Shown: positions 1 to 10,200 of the stretch, one piece after another
Layout: the number at the start of each line of letters is the position of its first letter
Numbering within the stretch: the stretch's first letter is position 1
NCBI RefSeq assembly: GCF_005116455.1
Contig: NZ_SWBP01000004.1
Span: forward strand, 248,001 to 312,000
Source: Pedobacter cryophilus
GTDB taxonomy: Bacteria > Bacteroidota > Bacteroidia > Sphingobacteriales > Sphingobacteriaceae
Direction of reading: 5' to 3'
Length of the DNA: 64,000 nucleotides
Notes under the pieces: generated by a model
Told to the model about the DNA's origin: nothing
The model's input: only the letters and a program-made list of their open reading frames with translations
Database searches by the model: none
Program-made: the position numbers and the translations under genes

Positions 1-277
1 GGCTTGGGCAAAATACAACAATATTGATTTTGGTGATGGCAAATTAAAGCATTTGAAAATGAGGCTTAGATCAATTAATGGAGGAGATATTCAGATTAAA
101 ATTAGTGATCAGATTAAGACGGAATACATAAATGCGAAAGTAGTATCAGGACATGATTGGGTTATTGTAGAGGTGCCTTTGTTAGGAATTTCAAAAATTG
201 AAGGGATTAAAAATCTAACGGTTTCAAACTTAAAAAATACTTCAGTTGAAATAGATTGGATGACTTTTACTAATTAA
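1..277 (+). CDS. C-terminal end of a CBM6-type carbohydrate-binding protein (partial)
   Basis: The reading frame is open from base 2 to a TAA ending at 277, so only the last 91 or so residues of a longer gene are here. They start AWAKYNNIDFGDGKL, continue through a GGDIQIKI strand and finish with EIDWMTF. This is the usual C-terminal pattern of family 6 carbohydrate-binding modules, which are beta-sandwiches that hold xylan chains. In Bacteroidetes such modules often end GH43 arabinofuranosidases or xylosidases. The catalytic part is outside the window, so the enzyme family is inferred only from the esterase and GH43 genes that follow. The first in-frame ATG (53) is internal. Confidence 0.7.
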   Translation, partial: AWAKYNNIDFGDGKLKHLKMRLRSINGGDIQIKISDQIKTEYINAKVVSGHDWVIVEVPLLGISKIEGIKNLTVSNLKNTSVEIDWMTFTN

Positions 278-325
278 ATATGTTCTCGACCTAGTTAAAT
301 AAATAAATAAAAACCATTTTAAATA

Positions 326-1180
326 ATGAAACTAAAATTCACATTCATAGCCACTATTTTATTTCTTTTTATCCAATTAAAAGGATTTGCACAGGATAAA
401 AAGTTTTACATTTTTCTTTGTTTTGGACAGTCAAATATGGAGGGAAATGCAAAAATTCAACCTCAAGATACCCTTCATGTTGATCCTCGCTTTAAAGTAT
501 TAGAAGCTTTAAATTGCCCTGATTTAAACCGAAAAATGGGAAATTGGTACACTGCATTTCCCCCTTTAAGTCGATGTAATACAGGTTTAACTCCGGTAGA
601 TTATTTTGGACGAACGTTGGTTGCCAACCTCCCAAAAGATGTAAGAGTAGGAGTTATTAACGTAGCTGTTGGTGGCTGTAAAATAGAATTATTTGATAAG
701 GATCATTATGAATCTTATGTATCCACAGCTCCTGATTGGATGCAGGCATTTATCAAACAATATGATGGTAACCCTTACAAAAGATTGGTTGAGATGGCAA
801 AAATCGCCCAAAAGGATGGTGTAATCAAAGGGATTTTGCTTCATCAAGGAGAATCTAATAAAGGCGATGTTTTATGGCCAAAAAAGGTAAATGTGGTATA
901 TCAGAATTTATTGAAAGATCTTCATTTAAAGGGCAAAAAAGTTCCTCTTTTGGCTGGAGAAACTGTAAATAAAGATCAGGGCGGTATTTGCGCCAACATG
1001 AATAATATCATTGCTACACTTCCGCAAACTATACCAAATTCTTATATTATATCCTCTGCTGGTTGTCCAGATGGGCCAGATAATTTGCATTTTAATGCAG
1101 AGGGATATAGAATGCTTGGAAATAGGTATGCAGAGAAAATGCTTTCATTGTTGGGTCATCCTTTTAAAAACGATCATTAA
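326..1180 (+). CDS. CE6/SASA-type SGNH acetylesterase, probable acetylxylan esterase
   Basis: This 284-residue protein has a signal peptide ending FAQ near residue 23. The block FGQSNMEG follows, with Ser36 as candidate nucleophile, and PDNLHF near the C-terminus supplies Asp252 and His255 for the catalytic Asp-x-x-His. Both motifs are typical of the SASA/DUF303 group, which includes carbohydrate esterase family 6. Such enzymes remove acetyl groups from xylan or oligosaccharides in the periplasm or at the surface. The gene lies 48 bases after the CBM6 gene in the same direction and probably shares its transcript. Sialate O-acetylesterase is the alternative name for this fold, but the xylan setting favours acetylxylan. 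Confidence 0.8.
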   Translation: MKLKFTFIATILFLFIQLKGFAQDKKFYIFLCFGQSNMEGNAKIQPQDTLHVDPRFKVLEALNCPDLNRKMGNWYTAFPPLSRCNTGLTPVDYFGRTLVANLPKDVRVGVINVAVGGCKIELFDKDHYESYVSTAPDWMQAFIKQYDGNPYKRLVEMAKIAQKDGVIKGILLHQGESNKGDVLWPKKVNVVYQNLLKDLHLKGKKVPLLAGETVNKDQGGICANMNNIIATLPQTIPNSYIISSAGCPDGPDNLHFNAEGYRMLGNRYAEKMLSLLGHPFKNDH

Positions 1181-1249
1181 GTTTTACTGGTTTGAAATCT
1201 CAGTTAGCAAACAATTTTTTAGACTTTAATTCTGCAGTAATTAATTTCC

Positions 1250-1421
1250 TTTATTTGGAATGATAAAAAACAAGAATTGGAAATTGGAGCTACTCAAGGA
1301 TCATTCAATGGGCAAAAAAAACAGGACGTTTGACGTGACACTTATTGATTCATCTAAACATAATAAAACACAAAACATATCAATTAAAAAAGTTTTGAAC
1401 TACAAAGGGTCGAGGCATTAA
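1250..1421 (+). pseudogene. Remnant of the C-terminal domain of a GH31 enzyme (alpha-xylosidase type)
   Basis: This lies between the esterase and GH43 genes. From 1250 one frame reads FIWNDKKQELEIG followed by ATQGSFNG. After a frame change near 1308 the text continues GKKNRTFDVTLID and ends KKVLNYKGSRH with a stop at 1419-1421. This pattern (WND, L-x-I-G, G-x-F-x-G, K-x-R-x-F-x-V) matches the C-terminal DUF5110-like domain of GH31 glycosidases. No intact ORF, start or catalytic domain is present, and the frame upstream of 1250 is closed by stops. I read it as the scar of a deleted GH31 gene. The family call is from memory of the motif and was not searched. Confidence 0.5.
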
Positions 1422-1448
1422 ATCAAAAATTAAATAAATATCATTTTT

Positions 1449-2417
1449 ATGAAGAGAATAACAAAGCATTACTTAGCAACACTATTACTGGTATTTGTTG
1501 CCACTAATTTGTTTTCACAAAACCCAATTATTTCACATATCTACACTGCAGATCCGTCTCCAATTGTATATAATAATACGGTTTATTTATACACCGGGCA
1601 TGATACAGCCTCAGTAGATGATACCAATTATAAAATGCCTGATTGGCATGTGTTCTCTTCAAAAGATATGGTTACGTGGAAAGATCATGGAGCGCTTTTG
1701 TCGCCTAAAACATTCTCTTGGGCAACGGGTGATGCTTATGCAGCTCAGTGTATAGAAAGCAATGGTAAATTTTATTGGTTTGTTTCCACTTTTCATAAGA
1801 GTGATAGTGTAAGTAAAGGTGGTGCTGCTATTGGCGTAGCGGTTTCTGATAGTCCAACTGGTCCTTTTAAAGATGCTATTGGTAAAGCCTTAATTATTAA
1901 CGAGATGACCATTGATAAAAAACATGCTTGGGATGATATTGATCCAACCGTTTTTATGGATGACGATGGCACACCTTACATGTATTGGGGTAATGGTAGC
2001 TGTAAATATGTTAAGTTAAAAAAGAACATGATTGAAACTGATGGACCTATCACAGTTATAAATCCGAAGAATTTTATTGAAGGTCCTTGGGCTTATAAAA
2101 GAAATGGATTGTATTATTTAGTTTATGCAAGTGCGGGCACAAAGCCAGAAATGATAGAATATTGCACTTCTACAAGTCCTACTGGTCCGTGGAATTACCA
2201 AGGCATCATTCAAGAAAATGTACCTAATAGTTTTACCACACACCCTGGAATAGTTGATTTCAAAGGAAAGAGTTATTTCTTTTATCACAATGGTTCCTTA
2301 CCACAAGGTGGCAGTTATAGGAGATCTATCTGTGTAGATTATATGTATTATAACCCAGATGGAACTATTCAAAAAATTGTGCAAACTACTCAAGGTGTGG
2401 CTCCCGTAACTCAATAA
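1449..2417 (+). CDS. GH43 family glycosidase (beta-xylosidase or alpha-L-arabinofuranosidase)
   Basis: This 322-residue secreted five-bladed propeller enzyme has a signal peptide ending LFSQ at residue 24. The general base sits in YTADPSP (Asp35), the pKa-modulating Asp in WDDIDPTVF and the general acid in FIEGPW (Glu211), which are the three GH43 acidic residues. The length fits a single GH43 domain with no added CBM. It would remove xylose or arabinose from xylan fragments. A close paralogue lies at 57698-58720, with the same TADPS, YLYTGHD and SDSPTGPFKDAIG blocks. The gene follows a GH31 remnant and precedes a long gap before the regulator. Sequence alone does not decide between xylosidase and arabinofuranosidase. 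Confidence 0.85.
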   Translation: MKRITKHYLATLLLVFVATNLFSQNPIISHIYTADPSPIVYNNTVYLYTGHDTASVDDTNYKMPDWHVFSSKDMVTWKDHGALLSPKTFSWATGDAYAAQCIESNGKFYWFVSTFHKSDSVSKGGAAIGVAVSDSPTGPFKDAIGKALIINEMTIDKKHAWDDIDPTVFMDDDGTPYMYWGNGSCKYVKLKKNMIETDGPITVINPKNFIEGPWAYKRNGLYYLVYASAGTKPEMIEYCTSTSPTGPWNYQGIIQENVPNSFTTHPGIVDFKGKSYFFYHNGSLPQGGSYRRSICVDYMYYNPDGTIQKIVQTTQGVAPVTQ

Positions 2418-2838
2418 ATAAATTATGGTAGCAAATTTGGCTTTTTCATTGATTTAAATACCAGAATACACCGTTAATAGGGTAGATATTACCACCAATA
2501 TAAGATAAAGTAAAAAGTTTAGCTTTCTCATTATTTTAGTTTCTGTAATACAAAAATGAAGTACAGAAACTTAAACATAGATGACCTTTGTTAACTCCAC
2601 TGTTGATTCTCATCAACAATAACAAAGAGTTTGTTAAAGCTGGTTAATTGGTTTTTTTGACCTAATTAAGCTGATAATATGTTGCTTAGACACTTATTTT
2701 AATGAGATTTTTTTTTGATTTTGTTGGAAGATAAACCTGAAAGCTTTATTTTTAACTCGAACAATTTGTCAAATTATATTCCACATAGTTGATATATAAT
2801 TGTAATTTTCAATCCTTAAACCAAATTGAACCACTAAA
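2418..2838. other. Non-coding gap before the regulator gene, with two strong hairpins
   Basis: No long ORF is present. Two inverted repeats stand out. The first is AGTTTCTGTA at 2538-2547 against TACAGAAACT at 2562-2571, a perfect 10-bp stem. The second is CTTTGTTA at 2586-2593 against TAACAAAG at 2620-2627, enclosing an inner TGTTGAT/ATCAACA stem with a TCTC loop. They may be an RNA leader, an operator or a terminator of the upstream operon. Neither is followed by a long T run. A 25-codon minus-strand ORF (2454-2531) encodes a hydrophobic peptide starting MRKLNFLLYLIL, but I cannot show that it is expressed. Confidence 0.5.
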
Positions 2839-5800
2839 TTGAACAAGCCTAAACTCAAGTGTGTATTGATGGTGCTTTTGTTTTTTGTGACAAAAGAAAT
2901 TGCCGCTCAAGATAGCCAGCAGGAAATCAATTTTAAGCATATCTCCTACAAGGAAGGTTTGGTTCAAAGTCCTATATCTAATTTTTTGCAAGATGATAAG
3001 GGTTTTATTTGGTTTGGTAATTTAAAAGGTTTAACCCGCTATGACGGTTACGAGTTTAAGACTTTTATTTTTGATGAGAACAATAGAAAAAGTTTAAGTA
3101 GTAACAGAGTAAACGTAATTTTTCAGGATAGCGAAAAAAACCTTTGGATAGGTACTGCAAACGGAGTGAATCTCTACAACAGAGAGCAAGAAACCTTTAC
3201 CCCCATTGATATTTTAGACATAAAGGGCGGTAGAAATTACATTTCTTCTATTATTGAAGATGCCCAAAAAAATATTTGGGTGGGCACCTATGGCGGCTTA
3301 AAAAAAATCAATAAGAAAACTAAAAGAATAGAAGATATTGTTAGTCCCAACCAAACTAATGGTTTAACCACCAAACCTATTTTTTCTTTATTTATAGATA
3401 AAGATCAACACATTTGGGTAGGTACAAGATTTGGTTTGCAAATATTTGATCCACAAAAAAATAAATTGGTTTCCATTCCTCTGGTTCTAAGAAGCGATAT
3501 TGAGGTGGCCAATGCCAAGGTATTAGTGGCAAAGCAAGATAAGCAAGGCGCCATTTGGTTTGGTACAGAAACATCAGGTGTTTTTGCTTATCAAAAAAAT
3601 GGAAATATACTTACCAAGTATGTTGCTTCAGATAAAGACGCTTATTCATTAGCATCTAACTGGGTAAAAGATATTTTGATATATGATGATCAAACATTTT
3701 GGTTTGCTACCAGAAATGGCTTAAGTATTCTTAACACTAAAACCAATAAATTTTCAAACTACAGACACAATCCCTTAAACATTAATAGCCTAAATGACGA
3801 TGCCATTTGGAGTTTTATGAAAGATAAAGCATCATGCGTTTGGATAGGGACTTTTGCCGGAGGGATTAATTTTTATTATCAGGGGAACTCTAATTTTCAG
3901 AACATAGGAGAAAGCATTGGCAATAAAATGGCTTTAAATCATTTATTGGTTGATGCGGTTAGTGAAGATAAAGATGGTTCTTTATGGGTAGGTACTTTTG
4001 GTGGTGGATTAAATTATATTAACAGGGCAAAAAAAACTACTGAATATTATTCTCTTGTTTCAGAAAATAGCCACCAATTAAGAAATGATATCAAAACTTT
4101 TGCCGATGATGGAAAAGGGAATTTATGGATTGGTTCTTTAGACGGACTAAGTTTATTTAATAAAGCGGCAAAAACATTTAAGCATTTTAATTTTCCAGTT
4201 AAAGATGGCAAACTAAGTGAAAACCTCATCAATGCAATTATTGCAGATGAAAACGGCGCTTGGATAGGTACAAACGGCGGCGGCTTAAGATATGTGTTGC
4301 CCGATGGTACCAGTAAGTTTTTATATCGGAAAAAACCCGAATTACAGATTAAAAATTACGTAACCGTAGATAAAGAAATAGCCAGCCAATTTGCTGCTTC
4401 TTCCTCATTTGTTCCAAATGGTTATTTCTCATTTTTAAATGCCCGAGACCCAAATTTTATAAGTGATAACTTTATTCAATCTTTAGCAAAAGATGTTGAT
4501 GGAAATTTGTGGGTAGGTACCCAAAATGGTTTAAACTATTTTGATCAAAAAACACAAAAGTTTACCGCCCTATATAAAAAGGTTAAAGACACAAAGTTTC
4601 AGATCAATAACAACAATATTACTACGCTTTTTATAGATTCTAAAAGCAGATTATGGGTAGGTACTGAGGGTGGCGGACTAAATTATTTTGATAAAAAGAC
4701 TAAACGTTTTTTTGCCATCAGTAAAAATTTAGGCTTAGGTGATGATGTTATTCACTCTATTGTAGAAGATAATTCTGAAAATATTTGGATAAGTACAGAT
4801 TTTGGTCTTTACAAGTTAAAATTTAAAAACTTTAAGACTCCTTTTACCAAGCAAGATTTAGAAATTACAGGTTATTCTGCAAATGATGGTTTAATAAGTA
4901 ATCAGTTTTCTAATAATGCAGGCATTAGACTAAAAACAAATGAAATTATTTTTGGAGGAATTAATGGCTTATCAATTTTTTATCCAGAGCGAATTATTAA
5001 AAATAAGCTAGCCCCAAAAGTAGCATTCACACAAATATTAATTAATAATAAGGAAGTTTTAATAGATAGTGTTCATTCTTCCTATTCAAAATCAGAGGGA
5101 GAGGTCAAACAAATAAAGTTAAGTTATGATCAAGCTAACTTAAGTTTTAAATACTCGGCTTTAAATTTTATTAATCCAGAAAATAGTCAGTATGCCTATA
5201 AATTAGAAGGATTGCCAAACAGTGATGAATGGCAAAATACAGGTAAGCAAAGATTTGTGAACTTTCCTAATTTAGCGCCAGGAACTTATTATTTTAAAAT
5301 AAAGGCCGCCAATAATGATGGTGTTTGGAGTGACTATATTAACACCTTAAAAATTATTGTTTTACCTCCTTGGTGGCGCACTTGGTGGGCTTATAGTTTA
5401 TATATCATACTTCTTATTGTAGCTGCTACGGTGGTCATTAATTTTTTAAGAAACAGAGCAAGGCTTAAAAGAGATTTATATTTAGAGCATTTGCAAAACG
5501 AGAAACAAGAAGAGCTTTATCAAATGAAGCTTAATTTCTTCACCAATATATCGCATGAAATTAGAACTCCTTTAACCCTTATTTTAGCTCCTTTAGAAAA
5601 AATATTAGCCGTTAACAACCAAAGCGTTATTGCTAAGCAGTTAGATCTGATAAAAAATAATGCAGATAGATTAATGAAATTAGTGACTGAGCTGTTAGAT
5701 TTTAGAAAGGCAGAAGAAGGGCACATGAAAATTCATTGTGCTTACCAAGATATTGTTCCTTTTTGTAAAGAAATATTTGAATCATTTACCGGGCTAGCTA

Positions 5801-7095
5801 TTGATAAAAATATAACCTACCAATTTGAAGCGCCGCAACATCCAATTTTTATTTATTTTGATAGAAACCAATTAGAAAAAGTGGTTTTAAACCTTTTATC
5901 TAATGCGTTTAAATTTACTGATGTTGATGGAAAAATTACGCTAAGTATATCTCCAAAAACAGATAATAAAAATTGGTTAGATATTAAAGTGATAGATAAT
6001 GGAAAAGGCATTCCAGAAGATATTCAGGATAAATTATTTGAAAGCTTTTTTCAGGTAGACGATGGTGGAAGGCAAAATATAGGCAGTGGAATAGGGTTGG
6101 CCCTTTCTAAAAGTATTGTAGAATTGCACAAGGGAGCAATAAAAGTAACCAGTCATGCTTCTCAGCAAAATTTAACCACTTTTACCATATCCCTGCAAAC
6201 AGGTAAAAATCATTTAAAGGAATCTGAAATTGTTTCTGAAACGGTGTTTACAGAAGATTTTAAAAGCACACCCATACTTAATAAACAACCTACATTATTA
6301 GATGAGGATAATCATCACCTTGTTAAAGAAAAAAAATATCAATTGTTACTTGCCGAGGATAATGAAGAGGTAAGAAAATTGATTATCGATATTTTAACCG
6401 ACGAATACCATGTGGTAGATTTTTCTAATGGTTTAGAGGCGATGGAATACATGAAGAACGAGATTCCAGATTTAATAATTAGTGATATAATGATGCCCGT
6501 AATGGATGGGATAGAATTGTGTAATCAGGTAAAAAATAACGAAAGCACCAATCATATTCCTATGATATTGCTTACCGCCAGAGCTTCAACAGCCTACCAG
6601 GTTGATGGATTATCAAGCGGAGCAGATGCTTACATATCAAAGCCATTTAGTCCCCAGGTATTAACGCTCAACATTAAAAATCTATTAAGGGCAAAAGAGG
6701 TAATGCGAGAAAAGTTTAGTCAGCAAATTACTTTAGAGCCAACTAAAATAACCATTACTTCTCCCGAAGAAAAATTCATTAATAAGCTCATGCAAATTAT
6801 TGAAGATAAAATGGGTGATCCTGAATTTGACGTAAATGAGCTGGTTAATGAAATTGGGATGAGCCGTACCGTTTTATATAAAAAAGTTCAGGCATTAACC
6901 AATTATTCTGTAGCCGATTTAATAAAGCAAATGCGTTTAAAAAAAGCTGCCGAATTATTTAAAACGGCTACATTCCCAGTAGCCGAAGTAGCCTATATGG
7001 TAGGTTTTAATGATAGGAAACACTTTAGTAAAGAATTTAAAAAGCAGTTTGAAGTTTCCCCGTCAGAGTATATTCAAAACTCACAGCAAGTTTAA
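2839..7095 (+). CDS. Hybrid two-component system sensor/regulator (HTCS), probable xylan-locus activator
   Basis: This 1418-residue one-protein signalling chain senses glycan fragments in the periplasm and binds DNA in the cytoplasm. A TTG start at 2839 gives a signal peptide (MNKPKLK..., ending AAQ); ATG 2869 is the alternative. Residues about 30-740 are two-component propeller repeats with recurring W-x-G-T and GGGLNYF motifs. A Y_Y_Y domain follows, with a membrane helix near 845-870. The histidine kinase has NISHEIRTP with His906 and an ATPase domain. The receiver has SDIMMP with phospho-acceptor Asp1216. An AraC-type double HTH ends the protein (about 1315-1415). Full-length HTCS proteins normally control the neighbouring PUL. 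The likely targets are the three shared promoters at 7175, 19177 and 29519. Confidence 0.93.
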   Translation: MNKPKLKCVLMVLLFFVTKEIAAQDSQQEINFKHISYKEGLVQSPISNFLQDDKGFIWFGNLKGLTRYDGYEFKTFIFDENNRKSLSSNRVNVIFQDSEKNLWIGTANGVNLYNREQETFTPIDILDIKGGRNYISSIIEDAQKNIWVGTYGGLKKINKKTKRIEDIVSPNQTNGLTTKPIFSLFIDKDQHIWVGTRFGLQIFDPQKNKLVSIPLVLRSDIEVANAKVLVAKQDKQGAIWFGTETSGVFAYQKNGNILTKYVASDKDAYSLASNWVKDILIYDDQTFWFATRNGLSILNTKTNKFSNYRHNPLNINSLNDDAIWSFMKDKASCVWIGTFAGGINFYYQGNSNFQNIGESIGNKMALNHLLVDAVSEDKDGSLWVGTFGGGLNYINRAKKTTEYYSLVSENSHQLRNDIKTFADDGKGNLWIGSLDGLSLFNKAAKTFKHFNFPVKDGKLSENLINAIIADENGAWIGTNGGGLRYVLPDGTSKFLYRKKPELQIKNYVTVDKEIASQFAASSSFVPNGYFSFLNARDPNFISDNFIQSLAKDVDGNLWVGTQNGLNYFDQKTQKFTALYKKVKDTKFQINNNNITTLFIDSKSRLWVGTEGGGLNYFDKKTKRFFAISKNLGLGDDVIHSIVEDNSENIWISTDFGLYKLKFKNFKTPFTKQDLEITGYSANDGLISNQFSNNAGIRLKTNEIIFGGINGLSIFYPERIIKNKLAPKVAFTQILINNKEVLIDSVHSSYSKSEGEVKQIKLSYDQANLSFKYSALNFINPENSQYAYKLEGLPNSDEWQNTGKQRFVNFPNLAPGTYYFKIKAANNDGVWSDYINTLKIIVLPPWWRTWWAYSLYIILLIVAATVVINFLRNRARLKRDLYLEHLQNEKQEELYQMKLNFFTNISHEIRTPLTLILAPLEKILAVNNQSVIAKQLDLIKNNADRLMKLVTELLDFRKAEEGHMKIHCAYQDIVPFCKEIFESFTGLAIDKNITYQFEAPQHPIFIYFDRNQLEKVVLNLLSNAFKFTDVDGKITLSISPKTDNKNWLDIKVIDNGKGIPEDIQDKLFESFFQVDDGGRQNIGSGIGLALSKSIVELHKGAIKVTSHASQQNLTTFTISLQTGKNHLKESEIVSETVFTEDFKSTPILNKQPTLLDEDNHHLVKEKKYQLLLAEDNEEVRKLIIDILTDEYHVVDFSNGLEAMEYMKNEIPDLIISDIMMPVMDGIELCNQVKNNESTNHIPMILLTARASTAYQVDGLSSGADAYISKPFSPQVLTLNIKNLLRAKEVMREKFSQQITLEPTKITITSPEEKFINKLMQIIEDKMGDPEFDVNELVNEIGMSRTVLYKKVQALTNYSVADLIKQMRLKKAAELFKTATFPVAEVAYMVGFNDRKHFSKEFKKQFEVSPSEYIQNSQQV

Positions 7096-7174
7096 AATCT
7101 TAAAACTATTGGTCTTATTTTTTTCTTAAGATTCTCTAAATGTTTTCAAAAAAGGCTTCTTGGTTGTACTAAGC

Positions 7175-7237
7175 ACATTTAGACCCTTATTTGAGTACGC
7201 ATAGACACCCCTTTTTCTCATCTTGTGTTCATATTTG
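7175..7237 (+). promoter_or_regulatory. Shared regulon promoter, copy 1 (upstream of susC1)
   Basis: ACATTTAGACCCTTA at 7175-7189 is identical in three places in the window. TAGACACC at 7202 repeats the TAGACCC half-site of 7180 exactly 22 bp later. A CATATTTG box lies at 7230-7237, close to the Bacteroidetes -7 consensus TAnnTTTG. The susC1 ATG is 56 bases further on. Two direct half-sites two helical turns apart fit a dimeric AraC-type domain such as that of the HTCS encoded just upstream. Binding is inferred. Confidence 0.7.
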
Positions 7238-7293
7238 TATCGTTATCATCCAATAGATAACTAACCAATTAATAATTAACCAAACCGATTAAA

Positions 7294-10200
7294 ATGAAAA
7301 AACCTTACGAAAAGAAATTTTTTGTGCGAAATCTTTTCAGTAATTGCTTCAAAAATGCGTTCCTCGCATTTTTATGTTTGATGAGCTCTCAAGCATTTTC
7401 ACAACAAACAGTAATTACCGGAACAGTAAAAGATCAAGCAGGTGTAACCTTACCTGGTGTAAGTGTGTTGCTCAAAAACACAACAACAGGTACTATCACC
7501 AACGAGTCTGGTGCGTTTAGCATCAAAGTACCCAATTCACAAGCTATATTAGTTTTTAGGTATTTAGGTTTTGATCCACTAGAAAGAACAGTTGGTGCAA
7601 ACAGCACCCTTGCTGTTGTAATGTTAGAGTCAACCAATAGCCTTACCGAAGTAATTGTAGTAGGTTACGGTGAGCAAAAAAAATCTACACTTACCGGCGC
7701 AATTGCTACAGTAAATACTAAAGAAATTCTTAAATCTCCAACTTCTAATGTAACCAATAGTTTAGTAGGTAGAGTAACTGGTCTTACAGCTGTTCAAAGT
7801 GGCGGTCAACCAGGAAATAATGCTGCAACCATTAGTATTCGTGGAGCTGCAACTTACGGTAATACGGCAGCCATTGTTATTGTAGATGGGATAGAGCGTT
7901 CTAGCTTTGGAGACATAGATCCAAATGAAATAGAATCTGTTTCTGTATTAAAAGATGCTTCTTCTACCGCAATTTTCGGTATTAAAGGTGCAAATGGGGT
8001 AATTATAGTTACTACACGTTCTGGTAAAGAAGGTAAACCAAAAATCAGCTACAGCGGAAACACCAGTATGCAAACTTATACAGGCATCCCAAAAGCTTTG
8101 AGTGCCTATGACAATGCTTTTTTAATAAATGAGGCCAACAGAAATGATGGCAGAGCAGAAACATGGAGAGCAGACGAGTTACAAAAATTTAAAGATGGGT
8201 CTGATCCTTATGGCTACCCAGATGTAAACTGGTTTGAAGAAGTTACTCGTAAAAGCTATTTGCAAACACAACATAATGTGAATGTAAGTGGGGGAACTAA
8301 ACTTATTAAATACTTTACATCTGTAGGTTATTTATTTGAAGATGGTATTTTTAAAGAACTTGATTCTCCTTATGGTATTAGAACTACTCCATCTTATACC
8401 AGATATAATTTTCGTTCTAATTTAGATTTAAACCTTACTAAAAATTTACAAGTAAGTGTTCGTTTAGGTGGGCGTTTAGGTAAACGCTATCAGCCGTCTG
8501 GTTTAGGCGGAAATGCATTCGCTTATGATAACGTAGAGGGAATGATTTCAAGGATTTTACAAACTCCATCTTTCGCCTTTCCTATTACTTTAGCTGATGG
8601 CAGAATTGCTCAAAATCCAGATGTAGGAACTAATATTTGGAATCCTTTAGCCGTATTAACTCGCTGGGGAACCAGAAATGACGATGCCAACACCATTGAA
8701 AGTAATTTTAATGTGAATTATAAATTAGATGGCATTACAAAAGGCTTATCATTTAAAGGCATTTTTGGTTACGATTCTTATTTCACCAGCAATATGAGAA
8801 GAAACGCCAATTGGGCAGCTTATATTCAAGATAGAACAACAGGAGTAGTAACTTTAGATCCTGGTGCTAGAAATATAAATGAGCCTTTAGGGGGTTTTAT
8901 ATCTACCAGTAGTGGTAATATCAGTTCTAATCTACAACTGGGCTTTAACTATGCCAGAAGTTTTGGAAAACATAATTTTTCTGGAGTTTTATTAGCTACC
9001 AGGCAATTAAATCAACAAGAGGGTACAGGGCTTAATGCGGCTCCAAGAGCGGTAGAAGGTATTGTGAGTAGAAGTACTTATAATTTTAACGAGAAGTATT
9101 TTGTTGAATTTAACGCCGCTTATAATGGTTCAGAAGCTTTTGCTCCGGGGTATCAATATGGTTTTTTTCCAGCGGTATCTGGAGGTTGGAATATTTCAAG
9201 AGAAAATTTTCTGAAAGATGTTACTTGGATAGATAACCTTAAAATAAGAGGTTCTTATGGTCAGGTGGGTAATGATGGTTTAACTAACGCTAATCGTTTC
9301 TTATTCTTATCAGATTATAATGTGCAAAATGGGGGCGCTGTTTTTGGTCTTCCAAATTCAAGCGTAAGTTCTCCTATTGTAGTGGTTACAGGTAATAGTG
9401 AAGGTAACCAATTAGTAACCTGGGAAACGGGTACCAAAAGAAACATTGGTTTTGAAAGTAGATTCTTTAAAAATTCATTAGAATTTATTGTAGATCTATT
9501 TGATGAAACCAGATCGGGAATTTTAACACAGAAAAATTCGGGTCAGGTAATATACGGCCTCACTTACCCTGCATTAAACATAGGTGAAGTATATAACAAA
9601 GGCTACGAAGCCGAATTAAATTACAGAAATAGAGTTGGAGCTTTTAATTACAGCTTAAACACCCAAATATCTTTTGCCAGAAACAAAATCATTAGCAGAG
9701 ATGAACCCATCAGCACTCCAGCTAACAAATTACAAGCCGGTAATAGGGTAGGTCAATTTTACGGCTTAACATCTTTAGGTTTTTACACTTCACAAGCAGA
9801 TATTGATGCTTATCTTCCTACTACCATTCCAGGCGTAAGAATTCCGGGCGATTTAAAGTATAAAGATATTGATGGCGACGGAGTAATTACTGTAGATGAT
9901 ACCTCTCCAATAGGTTTTTCTAGAACTCCAGAATACACTTACAGCGTTGCACCAACTTTATCTTGGAAAGGAATAAGCTTATCTGTTTTATTCCAAGGGG
10001 TAGCTAATGTTAGCTCTGATTATATTTTGGCCGAGAATAATAACGGAGCTCAAATGTATGAATTCCAATTAGAAAGATGGACGCCAGAAACTGCTGCAAC
10101 TGCAACATGGCCAGCGCTACACTCAAGAACAGTATCAAGTGGAAACTATCGCTTAAACGATTTTACGCTACAAAACGCGGCTTATTTAAAAGTTAGAAAT

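Noticed and set aside
1011-1229. A plus-strand ORF at the end of the esterase gene
   Set aside because: It is a shadow in another frame, without gene-like features.
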